Positions 1-8,581 of a DNA stretch of 64,000 bases are shown piece after piece. Each line of letters begins with the position of its first letter. Position 1 is the first letter of the stretch. Origin of the DNA: Paenibacillus sacheonensis (GTDB taxonomy: Bacteria; Bacillota; Bacilli; Paenibacillales; Paenibacillaceae). Below the pieces are notes generated by a model that searched no databases, was not told the origin of the DNA, and worked only from the letters and a program-made list of their open reading frames with translations. The position numbers and the translations under genes were made by a program. The stretch spans positions 124,001 to 188,000 of the forward strand of contig NZ_JAAAMU010000012.1 of the NCBI RefSeq assembly GCF_009909195.1, written 5' to 3'.

Positions 1-525
1 TACGAGCGCGATCAAGCCTGCGCCGACCGCCGTATCCTCATCCTTCGAGCGCAGGATCGGGGAGACGGCAGCAATCGCCGCCGCTCCGCAAATGCCCGTG
101 CCGATGCCGAGCAGAAGCGACAGCTTGGGATCGGCCCGCAACCACTTGGCGAGCAGCAGCGTACCTCCGATCGCGAAAAGGACGACGACGGCATCGCGGG
201 CCAGCAGTCCAAGTCCCTCGCGGTAGATATCCAGGATGTTGAGCTTCAGGCCATAGAGAATAATCGCGAAGCGCAGCAGATGCTTGCTGGCGAACTGGAT
301 GCCAGGCTGCAGCGCCATGGGGTAACCGAGAAAATGCCGATAGCCGACGGCGAGAAGAATCGCGCAGGCCATCTGGCCGACGTAGTGCAAACCAGGCAGA
401 CTGGATAGGCTCCAGCCGACAGCCGCGAATAGAAACGTAAACGCGATCCCGCCGATTCGCCGCCTGCCGAAGCGAACGAGCATCGCGGGGAAGCCAAGCG
501 GCTTGATCGAGTAAGGGATGGACAT
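1..525 (-). CDS. yeiH: YeiH-family putative sulfate exporter, 5' part (runs off the window)
   Basis: The reading frame starts at ATG 525 behind a GGAGGCGG ribosome site and stays open for 175 codons to the window edge, so the C-terminal half is missing. The visible part holds several hydrophobic helices and the family-typical stretch GIGTGICGAAAIAAVSP near residue 146, followed by a charged SKDED turn. This fits the YeiH/UPF0324 (PSE) inner-membrane family, annotated as putative sulfate exporters with about 10 helices and 320-350 residues. It lies close to a sulfate import operon on the same strand, but a plus-strand gene and a terminator separate them. The family call is secure; the transported substrate is not proven. 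Confidence 0.85.
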   Translation of the reverse strand, partial: MSIPYSIKPLGFPAMLVRFGRRRIGGIAFTFLFAAVGWSLSSLPGLHYVGQMACAILLAVGYRHFLGYPMALQPGIQFASKHLLRFAIILYGLKLNILDIYREGLGLLARDAVVVLFAIGGTLLLAKWLRADPKLSLLLGIGTGICGAAAIAAVSPILRSKDEDTAVGAGLIALV

Positions 526-784
526 GATGTCTGACCGCCTCCGAATCCATAATTAACGCTATTCATTAGGATGCGAGCGTTTTTCCATGTTCATTCTGAT
601 CGAACGCTCGGGTTGGTTCCCATTATACCGCTCCGCCTGCCGATAAGAGAAATCAATCCTAATGATAAATAAGATAATGAATCGTTATGACATCAGCAGT
701 CGAAAAAGGGGTTCGTTACCGTTTTGTTACAATCATTCGGGGTCAATCCGTTTATAGTGTAACTAGACACACATTGGAGGGATA
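526..784. promoter_or_regulatory. Divergent promoter region between yeiH and the DUF4163 gene
   Basis: The minus strand has a perfect TATAAT box (plus positions 622-627) about 100 bases ahead of the yeiH start, without a clear -35. A perfect 9-base inverted repeat, TCATTAGGA (563-571) and TCCTAATGA (657-665), flanks it, and GAGCGTT/AACGCTC arms lie inside. Such spaced arms could bind a regulator, but none is encoded nearby. For the plus-strand gene a TATAGT-like box lies near 752 and GGAGGG at 776-781. No gene is seen here. Confidence 0.4.
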
Positions 785-1993
785 ATGATGGACAACCAAC
801 GTAAACGCTCGCCTTACCGAAAACCGGCAATCGCAGCCTTATCGGCCGCTGCCTTAAGCACCGCGCTCCTGCTGAGCGTCTCCGCGCCTTACGCATTCGC
901 TGCTTCGGCCTCCGATACAGCCCCTGCATCGGACGAGCCGATCGCTTCGCCCATCGCGGTGGCTCAACCGATCGTGGCGGCCCAACCGATCGCAGCGGCC
1001 AATCCGGCAGCGGATGCCGTGAAAATCACGTTCAAAAGCGTTCAGCAATCCACGAAACAGCTTGAAACCGATCTTCAAGTGCCCGTCATTTCCGGCATGA
1101 AGGATACCGCCTACCAAAATACGCTGAACGCCAATATCGCTGCGCGGGCCAAGGCTGCCGTCGACGCGATCACGAAGCAGGCGGCAAAGGACTATGCGGC
1201 GAACGACGGTTCGTATGAATTCCGCCCGTACGGCATCACCGTTCGCTACGAGCTCGTATCGGATGGCAGCGCGGACGCGGATGGCATTCTATCCTTCAAA
1301 GTCCTGACGTACACCTATACCGGCGGCGCTCATGGCGGGACGTACGCCCAGACGTACAATGTGCGCAACGCCGCCAAAGCTTCGTCCATCAAGCTGAAGG
1401 AGCTGTTCGGCCCGAGCTACAAGACCATCCTCGGACGCGCGGCCACCGCGGAGGTGAATGCGTTCCCGGACGATTATTTCGCTTCGAAGAACGTAGCGAT
1501 TGCCGACTCGCAATCGTTCGTCATCAAGGATGGCCTTGCCTTCATTATTTTCCAAGAATACGAAATCGCGCCGTATGCCGCCGGAATGCCGGAGATCGCC
1601 GCGGCTATTCCCGGTTCGTCCGCGATCGCCCCGGCCGCCGCGGCCAAGCTGCCCATCGTCGCCGACGGTAAAACCGTCAAAGGCGCCGTCGTTTTGCCGG
1701 CTGCCGCAGGGAACCTCATGGCGCCGCTTCGTGCCGTCGCCGCGGCGCTCGGATTCGAAGTCCGCTACGATGCCAAATCGCATGAGACAATGGTTAGCAA
1801 AGGATCGTTTACGGCCAGCGTCATGCAAGGCAAGGACCGTTACGCCTACGGCGACTTCCAAGCCTTCGCCCTCGGTGCCGCGCCGTCGGTGAAAGGCGGC
1901 GTGCTCTATGTTCCGCTGAACTTCTTCTCCGCCGGCCTGAACGCGGATCTCGCCTATACGACGACAGCCATTACGCTGAACGCCGCGAAATAA
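785..1993 (+). CDS. Secreted DUF4163/DUF3298 protein with C-terminal stalk (copper amine oxidase N-like) domain
   Basis: The 402-residue product has a basic N-terminus, a hydrophobic segment and an AFAAS-type signal peptidase site near residue 40, then an Ala/Pro-rich linker with repeated PIVAAQPI units. Residues about 80-270 carry the DUF4163 and DUF3298 pair, including YTGGAHGGTY, as in the RsiV and PdaC extracellular regions. Residues about 290-402 match the copper amine oxidase N-terminal-like stalk domain (GNLMAPLRAVAAALGFEV), common in Paenibacillus wall proteins. GGAGGG sits 3 bases from ATG 785 and 6 from ATG 788, so 788 may be the true start. No anti-sigma or deacetylase domain is visible. 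Probable role: cell-envelope or lysozyme-related binding; function unknown. Confidence 0.75.
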   Translation: MMDNQRKRSPYRKPAIAALSAAALSTALLLSVSAPYAFAASASDTAPASDEPIASPIAVAQPIVAAQPIAAANPAADAVKITFKSVQQSTKQLETDLQVPVISGMKDTAYQNTLNANIAARAKAAVDAITKQAAKDYAANDGSYEFRPYGITVRYELVSDGSADADGILSFKVLTYTYTGGAHGGTYAQTYNVRNAAKASSIKLKELFGPSYKTILGRAATAEVNAFPDDYFASKNVAIADSQSFVIKDGLAFIIFQEYEIAPYAAGMPEIAAAIPGSSAIAPAAAAKLPIVADGKTVKGAVVLPAAAGNLMAPLRAVAAALGFEVRYDAKSHETMVSKGSFTASVMQGKDRYAYGDFQAFALGAAPSVKGGVLYVPLNFFSAGLNADLAYTTTAITLNAAK

Positions 1994-2070
1994 TCGGTCT
2001 TCGGAGCAGCGATCTTAATCGCTGTATCGCCCTATCGCCAGAAGGCGAAGGCCTCTTAAGCAAAGCTCCA

Positions 2071-2120
2071 AAAAACAGAAAGACCATGACCGCATCAAGC
2101 GATCATGGTCTTTCTGTTTT
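2071..2120. terminator. Bidirectional terminator between the DUF4163 gene and sbp
   Basis: Arms AACAGAAAGACCATGA and TCATGGTCTTTCTGTT pair around a short loop, with A-rich sequence on the left and TTTT on the right, so it can stop transcription from both convergent genes. Confidence 0.9.
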
Positions 2121-2158
2121 AGCGTGAATACTAGTTTGCTTGATTTCACGGCTAAGAG

Positions 2159-3235
2159 CTAGATTCCGGCCAACACTTGGTACCAGACGCCCTTGGGCGA
2201 ATACAGCGTGCGCCGGACCTCGGCCCAGCCGCCCAAATAACCGATATCGAATAGCTCGGCCGGCGTGACGAAGTCGCCCTTGACCTCTTCCATGACCGTC
2301 TTATTAATAGGGCGGAAGCCGTATTTTACGAGGATGCGCTGCGCTTCCTCGGAGTGCAGGTACGCGACGAACGCCTCCGAGACCTTGCGCGTGCCGTGTT
2401 TGTCGACGTTCTTGTCGACGACCGCCGCGGGGTTCTCGATCCGGATCGTCGAATCCGGAACGACGAGCTCGTAGGGCACGCCTTGCTTGATGCGCGCCAA
2501 AATCTCGTTCTCGTACGTCACGATCACGTCGCCGAAGCCGTACTCGAACGCCGCCATGGAGGCGCGTCCGCTCTTATCCAGCGATTCCACGTTGCGGTGA
2601 ACGGCCTTCAGAAAATCCTTCGCGTAGGCGGGGTCCTTCTTGCCTGTCTTCGCCTCGGATGCTTTCAAGCCCGCGCCGTACATCGCGTTAATATCCCACT
2701 GCGCGCCGCCGGACGTCTTCGGATTCGGATAGAGCACCTTGATGCCCTTGCGGGTCAAGTCATCCCAATCGCGAATGCCTTTGGGATTGCCTTCGCGCGT
2801 CCCCATCGCGACGACCGACTGCGTAATCATGCCGCCGTCTCCGAATTGCTTGCGCCAGTCGCTCGTAATGAAGCCTGCCTGCTGGATCTTATCGATGTCG
2901 CTTTCCATCGCCATAACGGCGATATCCGCCTCGAATCCGCCGGCAATCGCCCTCGCTTGCGTTCCGGACGCCTCGTACGACTCTTGGAAGTTGACGCTCT
3001 GGCCCGTCTTCGCCTTCCACTGCTTCGCAAAAGCGGGCAGCAATTCGGCGAAGGAATCCTTCGCCACGGAGTAGGCGCCGATCACGAGCGTAATGCCGCC
3101 CTTCGGCGGAGCCGTCTGCCCGGTTCCGTTATCGGCCCCCGAGTCGTTATTCCCGCATGCGGCGGTCAACAGCACCGATGCGGCAAGGAACGCCGTACCG
3201 GCTAATCGCCATCCTTTGAGTAGGGTAGGTTTCAT
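2159..3235 (-). CDS. sbp: Sulfate ABC transporter substrate-binding lipoprotein
   Basis: The product of about 358 residues has a lipoprotein signal (basic start, hydrophobic core, LTAACG lipobox) and then the Sbp/CysP fold. LVIGAYSVAKDSF near the mature N-terminus, YPNPKTSGGAQWDINAMYG and the conserved GFRPIN region near the C-terminus are typical of sulfate/thiosulfate binders. It is the last gene of cysT-cysW-cysA-sbp, separated from cysA by 94 bases. ATG 3235 is chosen; an in-frame GTG at 3244 is an alternative, and the ribosome site (AAAGAAAG) is weak for both. It would capture sulfate outside the membrane and deliver it to CysT/CysW. Confidence 0.93.
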   Translation of the reverse strand: MKPTLLKGWRLAGTAFLAASVLLTAACGNNDSGADNGTGQTAPPKGGITLVIGAYSVAKDSFAELLPAFAKQWKAKTGQSVNFQESYEASGTQARAIAGGFEADIAVMAMESDIDKIQQAGFITSDWRKQFGDGGMITQSVVAMGTREGNPKGIRDWDDLTRKGIKVLYPNPKTSGGAQWDINAMYGAGLKASEAKTGKKDPAYAKDFLKAVHRNVESLDKSGRASMAAFEYGFGDVIVTYENEILARIKQGVPYELVVPDSTIRIENPAAVVDKNVDKHGTRKVSEAFVAYLHSEEAQRILVKYGFRPINKTVMEEVKGDFVTPAELFDIGYLGGWAEVRRTLYSPKGVWYQVLAGI

Positions 3236-3329
3236 TATGCACACAACGCTTTCTTTGGGTTAAGAAGACTAGGATGAAGAAGACGGAGATGAAGATGCAG
3301 GTACATGGCTTCGCCGCCTTGCCGAATGC

Positions 3330-4394
3330 TTAGATGAAGATCGGCATCGGGTCTTCCTTCTGCTTGTTTTCCATGATCCAGGTATCGTTGTCGTTGAATA
3401 AATACGCGCGGTGGATCAGCACGCTGATGGGCTCTCCCGGCGTCAGGACGTCCTTCTCCAGCGAGCGGTACGTAATCAGCTTGATGTCGCCAATTTCGAC
3501 TTCTACCATCCATTCGCTGCCGCGGAAATGCAAATGCCGCACGATGCCGTCGACGGTCGCCGAAGGAATGCGGAAGTCGCTGCGCCTGCCGATCTCGATA
3601 TATTCCGGACGGATCAGCGCTTTCGTGCCCGGCCAGTTGGCTGCTTCCTCGAAGCCCTTCAGCTGCTCCACGTTCTCGACGATCGTCGACTCCCCGATGA
3701 AGCTGGCGACGAACTGCGTTTGCGGGCTTTTGTAAATATCCCAAGGCGTTCCCTTCTGTTCCAGGCGCCCCTTATTGATAATCATGATTTCGTCCGCGAC
3801 TTCGATCGCCTCGTCCTGGTCATGCGTGACGAAAATCGACGTAATGCCGAGCCGCTCGATCATGTCTTTGAGCCACGTGCGCAGCTCGGTGCGGATCTTG
3901 GCGTCGATGGCCGCGAACGGCTCATCCAGCAGCAGCAGCTGCGGCTGCGGCGCAAGCGCGCGGGCGAATGCGACACGCTGGCGTTGGCCGCCCGAGAGCT
4001 GATGCGGATAGCGGTGCTCGAAGCCCTTCAACCCCGTCAGCTCGATCAGCGACATGACGCGCTCGCGGATGACGGTTTTCGATTCCTTCTTTACTTTCAG
4101 CCCGAAAGCGACATTATCGTAGACCGTCATATGCTTGAACAGCGCGTAGTTCTGAAACACGAAGCCGATTCCCCGCTCCTGCGGCGGGAGATCGTTGACC
4201 CGTTTGCCATGGAAAACGATATCGCCCGACGACGGCGTCTCCAGTCCCGCCAGCATGCGGAGAATCGATGTTTTGCCGCCGCCGCTCGGCCCGAGCAGGC
4301 CGATAAGCTGGCCTTTGGCGATATCGAAATCGACGTCCCGTACGGCATGGAAGTCGCCGAATTGCTTATTTAAACCGCGCACCTCGATATGCAT
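3330..4394 (-). CDS. cysA: Sulfate/thiosulfate ABC transporter ATP-binding protein
   Basis: The 354-residue protein has all ABC motifs: Walker A GPSGGGKT (35-42), signature LSGGQ (133-137), Walker B LLLLDEP (153-159) and switch histidine H191. A C-terminal TOBE-like region follows (about 240-345), as expected for CysA/PotA-type ATPases. It would hydrolyse ATP on the inner face of the membrane to drive sulfate uptake through CysT/CysW. Its start lies 3 bases after the cysW stop, and an AGGAAG-like site is 13 bases upstream, so translation is probably coupled to cysW. Confidence 0.93.
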   Translation of the reverse strand: MHIEVRGLNKQFGDFHAVRDVDFDIAKGQLIGLLGPSGGGKTSILRMLAGLETPSSGDIVFHGKRVNDLPPQERGIGFVFQNYALFKHMTVYDNVAFGLKVKKESKTVIRERVMSLIELTGLKGFEHRYPHQLSGGQRQRVAFARALAPQPQLLLLDEPFAAIDAKIRTELRTWLKDMIERLGITSIFVTHDQDEAIEVADEIMIINKGRLEQKGTPWDIYKSPQTQFVASFIGESTIVENVEQLKGFEEAANWPGTKALIRPEYIEIGRRSDFRIPSATVDGIVRHLHFRGSEWMVEVEIGDIKLITYRSLEKDVLTPGEPISVLIHRAYLFNDNDTWIMENKQKEDPMPIFI

Positions 4395-4397
4395 CGT

Positions 4398-5195
4398 TCA
4401 ATGCACTTCCTTTCTCTTCTTGGCCCATTCCATAAGCAGCAGCAGTCCGACGGAGAAGGCCGCCAGCACCAAAGCCACGCTGCTCGCTTCCGTCACGTTG
4501 AAATTCTCGACATCCTGATAGACGAGCGTCGTCGCCGTCTGGGTCTTGTTCATAATATTGCCGGAAACGACGAGCACGGCGCCGAATTCGCCAAGCGTTC
4601 TTGCGACCGTCAAGACGACGCCGTAGATAACGCCCCAGCGGATCGACGGCCAAGTCACTTTCCAGAAGGTATACCATGAGTACGCACCGAGCGTCGATGC
4701 GGCTTCTTCCTGCTGGGCGCCGATTTCTTGCAGCACCGGCATGACTTCCCGCACCATCAGCGGGAACGTGACGAACAGGGTCGCGAGAATCATGCCCGGC
4801 AGCGCATATACGACCTTAATGCCGACATCTTCGAAGAATGCGCCGATCGCCGAATTGGGTCCCAGCACGAGCACGATCATCAAGCCCCCGATGACGGGCG
4901 ATACCGCGAATGGAAGATCGACGATGCTGTTCAACAGTCCTTTGATCCGGCGCGACATCCATTCTGCCCGAACGAGGTAGATGGCCAGCATGACGCCGAA
5001 CACGGTATTGAGTACGGTTACAATGACGACGAGAATGCCTGTCATCATGAGCGCATGCAGCGATTGCTCGCGCGTCAGCGACTCCGTGAACCCGCTCCAG
5101 CCGTCCCCCCATGACCCGACGAAAATTTTCGCCAGCGGCGCGACCAGCAGAACGAGGAATACAAGATACGTAAGTCCGATCAGGAGCCTTCTCAT
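4398..5195 (-). CDS. cysW: Sulfate ABC transporter permease CysW
   Basis: The 265-residue polytopic protein has about six helices and the inner-membrane EAA loop (EEAASTLGAYSWYTFWKVTWP), plus the CysW-family stretch ARTLGEFGAVLVVSGNI. It pairs with CysT to form the sulfate channel. Its ATG overlaps the cysT stop by 4 bases (5192-5195) and GAGGAGG lies upstream, which indicates tight coupling. Length and motifs are normal for the family. Confidence 0.93.
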   Translation of the reverse strand: MRRLLIGLTYLVFLVLLVAPLAKIFVGSWGDGWSGFTESLTREQSLHALMMTGILVVIVTVLNTVFGVMLAIYLVRAEWMSRRIKGLLNSIVDLPFAVSPVIGGLMIVLVLGPNSAIGAFFEDVGIKVVYALPGMILATLFVTFPLMVREVMPVLQEIGAQQEEAASTLGAYSWYTFWKVTWPSIRWGVIYGVVLTVARTLGEFGAVLVVSGNIMNKTQTATTLVYQDVENFNVTEASSVALVLAAFSVGLLLLMEWAKKRKEVH

Positions 5196-6007
5196 TTGCG
5201 GTGCCTCCTCGCCTGAACGAGGTTGACGGCTCCCAGGATGAGGAACGAGAGCGTCAGCAGAAGGACGGACACCGCAGCGGCGCCCTGCGTGTTATCGCTT
5301 TCGATTTCGCCGAAAATATACACCGACGCGATCAAGGTTTTACCCGGAATGTTGCCTGCCACGAGGACGACGGCGCCGAATTCCGCCAGGGCGCGGGAGA
5401 AAGCCAGCATCGCACCGCTGATGATGCCCGGCAGCATGGACGGAAAAATCACCTGCAAAAACGTTCTCGCCCTGGACGCTCCGAGCGTATAGGAAGCTTC
5501 CTCCTCGGACTTGTCCATCTCCTCCAGCAGCGGCTGCACGCCGCGAATAACGAACGGAAACGTGACGAAGACCATGGCGACGATAATCGCCGGTTCATGA
5601 AACACGATTTCGAAGCCGAGCTTCTCGGCAAGGCCGCCGACGAAGCTGTTCGGGCCCAGCAGCAATAATATCATCAAACCGCCGACCGCCGTCGGCAGCG
5701 CAAACGGCAAATCGACGAGGCTGTTCAATATTCGGCGTCCCGGAAAACGGTAACGGATGAGAACCCATCCGATCATCGTGCCCAGCAGTACGTTAATGAC
5801 CGCGGAGATGACCGCGAGCTTGATCGTCAGCAGGACGGCTTCCCATGCCAGCTGATCCGTCGCGCTTTCCCAGAAGGTCGACCAGCCCTGTTGGAAGGAC
5901 TGCGAGTACACGCCGACGATCGGCAAAACGATGAGCAAGATAAAATAGAGCATGATGGTGCTGCGAAAACCGAAGCTCCATAAACGGCCGCGCATGATGA
6001 AATTCAA
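5192..6007 (-). CDS. cysT: Sulfate ABC transporter permease CysT (CysU)
   Basis: The 271-residue membrane protein is the first gene of the sulfate operon. It shows about six helices, the EAA loop (EEEASYTLGASRARTFLQVIFP) and the CysT-type stretch ALAEFGAVVLVAGNIPGKT. It forms the translocation path with CysW. A MFIM-like alternative start (ATG 5995) lies four codons in; the longer start is kept. The gene follows a promoter with a downstream dyad, which suggests repression when sulfur is plentiful. Confidence 0.92.
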   Translation of the reverse strand: MNFIMRGRLWSFGFRSTIMLYFILLIVLPIVGVYSQSFQQGWSTFWESATDQLAWEAVLLTIKLAVISAVINVLLGTMIGWVLIRYRFPGRRILNSLVDLPFALPTAVGGLMILLLLGPNSFVGGLAEKLGFEIVFHEPAIIVAMVFVTFPFVIRGVQPLLEEMDKSEEEASYTLGASRARTFLQVIFPSMLPGIISGAMLAFSRALAEFGAVVLVAGNIPGKTLIASVYIFGEIESDNTQGAAAVSVLLLTLSFLILGAVNLVQARRHRK

Positions 6008-6055
6008 GCTGCATTACCCCCTGACGCTTTCCTTGAGGAATCGCGGTGTGGAATC

Positions 6056-6119
6056 GAATATAATCCCTATTAAATCACTTGGTATTCATACTCTAGCAGA
6101 CGGAAGGATGTCTAGTCAA
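6056..6119 (-). promoter_or_regulatory. Sulfate operon promoter with a dyad at the start site
   Basis: On the minus strand TTGACT (plus 6114-6119) and TAGAGT (6090-6095) are 18 bases apart, a good sigma-A promoter about 80 bases ahead of cysT. Just downstream, at 6056-6086, an imperfect dyad runs GAATACCAA...TATATTC. Its place over the start site fits a repressor operator. In Firmicutes sulfur uptake genes are often controlled by the Rrf2-type repressor CymR; I infer this only from position and AT-rich dyad shape. Confidence 0.5.
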
Positions 6120-6162
6120 TCCTTTATTCGACAGGTTTCCCACGGAATCCATGAACGAAAAA

Positions 6163-6207
6163 CGAACAAAAGCTCCCCGGCGGCGATCGATAATCGCGGG
6201 GGAGCTT
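6163..6207 (-). terminator. Terminator of the pgi-yigZ unit
   Basis: Arms AAGCTCCCC (6170-6178) and GGGGAGCTT (6199-6207) form a stem. On the minus strand it is followed by TTGTTCGTTT, so it ends transcription coming from yigZ. Confidence 0.8.
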
Positions 6208-6236
6208 CCGATGGTTGACGCGTCTTCGCGATCGCG

Positions 6237-6869
6237 TCATTCCGAGTCGATATAATACTTATCCTCGCCGACGCTCAGCACCGCTTGACCTTGCGTCAAA
6301 TCGGTGATCCAATCCGCGAACTTGTCCGCTTCCGGCGCCGCCGGCAGGCAAGTAATGACTACGCGGTCCGTGAATTCGGTCCCGCCGATGCGGACGCCCC
6401 GTGCATGGAATTCATTCTCGAGCTTACCGTACCAGGTGTAATCGACATCGACGACGACTTCCCGGTGCAGCACCTCCGTGATGGCTTCCGCAGCTTCGAT
6501 GGCGGCGACGGCGCCGTCCGTGTACGCTCGGATGAGACCGCCCGCGCCCAGCAGAATGCCGCCGAAGTAACGGGTCACGACGATCACGACGTTCTTCAGT
6601 CCTTGATGCTTGATTACTTCAAGAATCGGTTTTCCCGCCGTACCGCTGGGCTCTCCGTCATCCGACTGCTTCTGGATTTCGTCCCGTTCGCCGATGACGT
6701 ACGCCGAGCAGTTGTGCGCGGCATTCCAATGCAGCTTCTTCAGCTCGTCGATGAACGCGACCGCTTCCTCTTCCGAGGCGACAGGCTTGCCATACCCGAT
6801 GAAGCGCGATTTCTTGATGACGATCTCTTGACTGCCCTGCTGCCGCAGCGTCCGATATCGGTCCAGCAT
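6237..6869 (-). CDS. yigZ: YigZ/IMPACT-family protein (YvyE type)
   Basis: The 210-residue product has the IMPACT (UPF0029) N-terminal domain with KKSRFIGY, NAAHNCSAYVIG, the DDGEPSGTAGKPIL signature and VTRYFGGILLGAGGLIRAY, then a DUF1949-type ferredoxin-like C-terminal domain (about 135-205). Members are cytoplasmic; the eukaryotic relative IMPACT regulates translation control through Gcn2, and the bacterial role is not settled. It starts 9 bases after the pgi stop, so the two are probably cotranscribed, and a terminator follows it. Confidence 0.9.
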   Translation of the reverse strand: MLDRYRTLRQQGSQEIVIKKSRFIGYGKPVASEEEAVAFIDELKKLHWNAAHNCSAYVIGERDEIQKQSDDGEPSGTAGKPILEVIKHQGLKNVVIVVTRYFGGILLGAGGLIRAYTDGAVAAIEAAEAITEVLHREVVVDVDYTWYGKLENEFHARGVRIGGTEFTDRVVITCLPAAPEADKFADWITDLTQGQAVLSVGEDKYYIDSE

Positions 6870-6878
6870 GTATGCCGA

Positions 6879-8228
6879 TTAAAGGCGAGCTTCCAGCTCG
6901 GCTTTCTCTTTCTCGAAGCCCGGTTTGCCGAGCAGCGCGAACATGTTCTTCTTGTACGCTTCGACGCCCGGTTGGTCGAACGGGTTCACGCCGAGCAGGT
7001 AACCGCTGATGCCGCAGGCGATCTCGAAGAAATAAACCAGGTAGCCGAAGGTGTACGGCTTCATGTCCGCGATGTTCACGACGAAGTTCGGCACTTGACC
7101 GTCCGTATGCGCGAGCAGCGTGCCTTGGAAAGCTTTCTTGTTCACGAAATCCATCGTTTTGCCGGTCAGGAAGTTCAGGCCATCCAGATCGTTCTCGTCA
7201 TGCGCGATCGTGATGTGCTCCGCCACGTTCTCCACTTGGATGACCGTTTCGAAGATGTTGCGGTTGCCTTCCTGGATGAATTGACCCATGGAGTGCAGAT
7301 CGGTCGAGAAATCGACGGCCGCCGGGAAGATCCCTTTGAAGTCTTTGCCTTCGCTCTCGCCGTACAGCTGCTTCCACCACTCGGATACGAAGTGAAGGGC
7401 CGGCTCGTAGTTGACGAGGATTTCGGTCGCTTTGCCTTTGCGATAGAGCGCGTTGCGGGCCGCTGCGTATTGGTACGCTTCATTCTCGGCCAGATTCGGA
7501 TTGTTGTAGGCAACCGCGGCATCGGCCGCGCCTTGCATCATTTCCTCGATGTTGATGCCCGCAGCGGCGATAGGCAGCAAGCCGACCGCGGTCAGAACGG
7601 AGTAACGGCCGCCCACGTCGTCCGGAATAACGAACGATTCGTAGCCCTCTTCGTTCGCCAGCTTCTTGAGGGCGCCTTTCTCGCGGTCCGTCGTCGCGTA
7701 GATGCGCTTGCGCGCTTCGGCTTTGCCGTATTTGGCTTCCAGCGCCTCGCGGAATACGCGGAAGGCGATGGCCGGCTCGGTCGTCGTGCCGGATTTGGAG
7801 ATGACGTTGATCGACCAGTCGCGGCCTTCCAGCAGCTGGAGCAGGTGGGTCACGTATGTAGAGCTGATATTGTTGCCCGCGAACAGGACCTGCGGCGTCT
7901 TGCGCTGTTCCTGCGGCAGCAGGTTATAGAAGGAGTTCGACAGCATCTCGATTGCCGCGCGCGCGCCGAGATAGGAGCCGCCGATGCCGATCACGACGAG
8001 CACTTCGGAATCCGATTTGATTTTCTCCGCCGATTTTTGAATGCGGGAGAATTCTTCTTTATCGTAGTTCGCCGGCAGGTCGATCCAGCCGAGGTAGTCC
8101 GAGCCTGCGCCCGTTCCGTTACGAAGCTGATCATGCGCCGTGCGCACCTGCTGCGCCAAATTATCGATCTCATGCTGGCCGATGAAGCCGAGTGCTTTGC
8201 TGTAATCGAATTTCACTGCTTTAGTCAT
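6879..8228 (-). CDS. pgi: Glucose-6-phosphate isomerase
   Basis: The 449-residue enzyme interconverts glucose 6-phosphate and fructose 6-phosphate in glycolysis. It shows [16 protein letters not shown], the [14 protein letters not shown] phosphate-binding loop, and the PGI signature region ending in [13 protein letters not shown] near the C-terminus. ATG 8228 is chosen because AGGAGG stands 9 bases before it and the product then begins [13 protein letters not shown], matching the Bacillus length of about 450. Longer readings into the upstream repeat region are not supported. The leader carries repeat units that end at this ribosome site. Confidence 0.96.
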   Translation of the reverse strand: MTKAVKFDYSKALGFIGQHEIDNLAQQVRTAHDQLRNGTGAGSDYLGWIDLPANYDKEEFSRIQKSAEKIKSDSEVLVVIGIGGSYLGARAAIEMLSNSFYNLLPQEQRKTPQVLFAGNNISSTYVTHLLQLLEGRDWSINVISKSGTTTEPAIAFRVFREALEAKYGKAEARKRIYATTDREKGALKKLANEEGYESFVIPDDVGGRYSVLTAVGLLPIAAAGINIEEMMQGAADAAVAYNNPNLAENEAYQYAAARNALYRKGKATEILVNYEPALHFVSEWWKQLYGESEGKDFKGIFPAAVDFSTDLHSMGQFIQEGNRNIFETVIQVENVAEHITIAHDENDLDGLNFLTGKTMDFVNKKAFQGTLLAHTDGQVPNFVVNIADMKPYTFGYLVYFFEIACGISGYLLGVNPFDQPGVEAYKKNMFALLGKPGFEKEKAELEARL

Positions 8229-8234
8229 GGTTTG

Positions 8235-8445
8235 AAGACCTCCTGAAAGTTTTTTACGGTACAGCTTGTAGGACAACTTTGCAAGTAAAAAACTTGCATC
8301 GGAAGCATACGCTTCGTATTTACGGTACTTTCCGTATGGCATCCCGCGAGAAAAAACCCGCATCGGAAGCATAAGCTCGGTTCTGTGCGATGCATCTTGC
8401 GCGGCCTCTTAGCGAGCGAAAAACTCGCGCTCACAGCCTTCATAA
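8235..8445 (-). repeat. Degenerate leader repeat array upstream of pgi
   Basis: This stretch fills most of the gap 8229-8581. Two copies of CATCGGAAGCATA(C/A)GCT (8297-8313 and 8361-8377) are each preceded by a small hairpin: GCAAGT/ACTTGC at 8281-8297 and CGCGAG...CCCGC at 8345-8361. A third hairpin-like unit (GCGAGCGAAAAACTCGC) lies near 8412-8428. On the minus strand the last unit ends AAAAAACTTTC directly before the pgi site AGGAGG. The layout matches the arrays at 30508 and 38213. Confidence 0.65.
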
Positions 8446-8531
8446 CTCGTCCGTTTTACATCAGGATAAGGATAATGGATTTCATAGGCAAAAACAAGGG
8501 AAGGAGGGCCGAATGCAGGTTGTCCCGCAAT

Positions 8532-8540
8532 TATGTTAAA
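8532..8540 (+). promoter_or_regulatory. Extended -10 of the dehydrogenase-PilZ gene
   Basis: ATGTTAAAAT near 8531-8540 has the TG-N-TAAAAT form of an extended -10 box about 45 bases ahead of the start codon. No convincing -35 is seen. Confidence 0.35.
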
Positions 8541-8581
8541 ATGGAAACAGCTACATACGGAAACCAAGGAGATGACGCGAC

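Noticed and set aside
6008-6119. S-box (SAM) riboswitch ahead of cysT
   Set aside because: The leader of about 75 bases has no S-box core or terminator; a dyad near the start site fits better.
6285-8246. Long plus-strand frame of 653 codons opposite pgi and yigZ
   Set aside because: It is the antisense shadow of two well-supported genes in GC-rich DNA; the composition (Arg, Asp, Val-rich) is typical of shadows.
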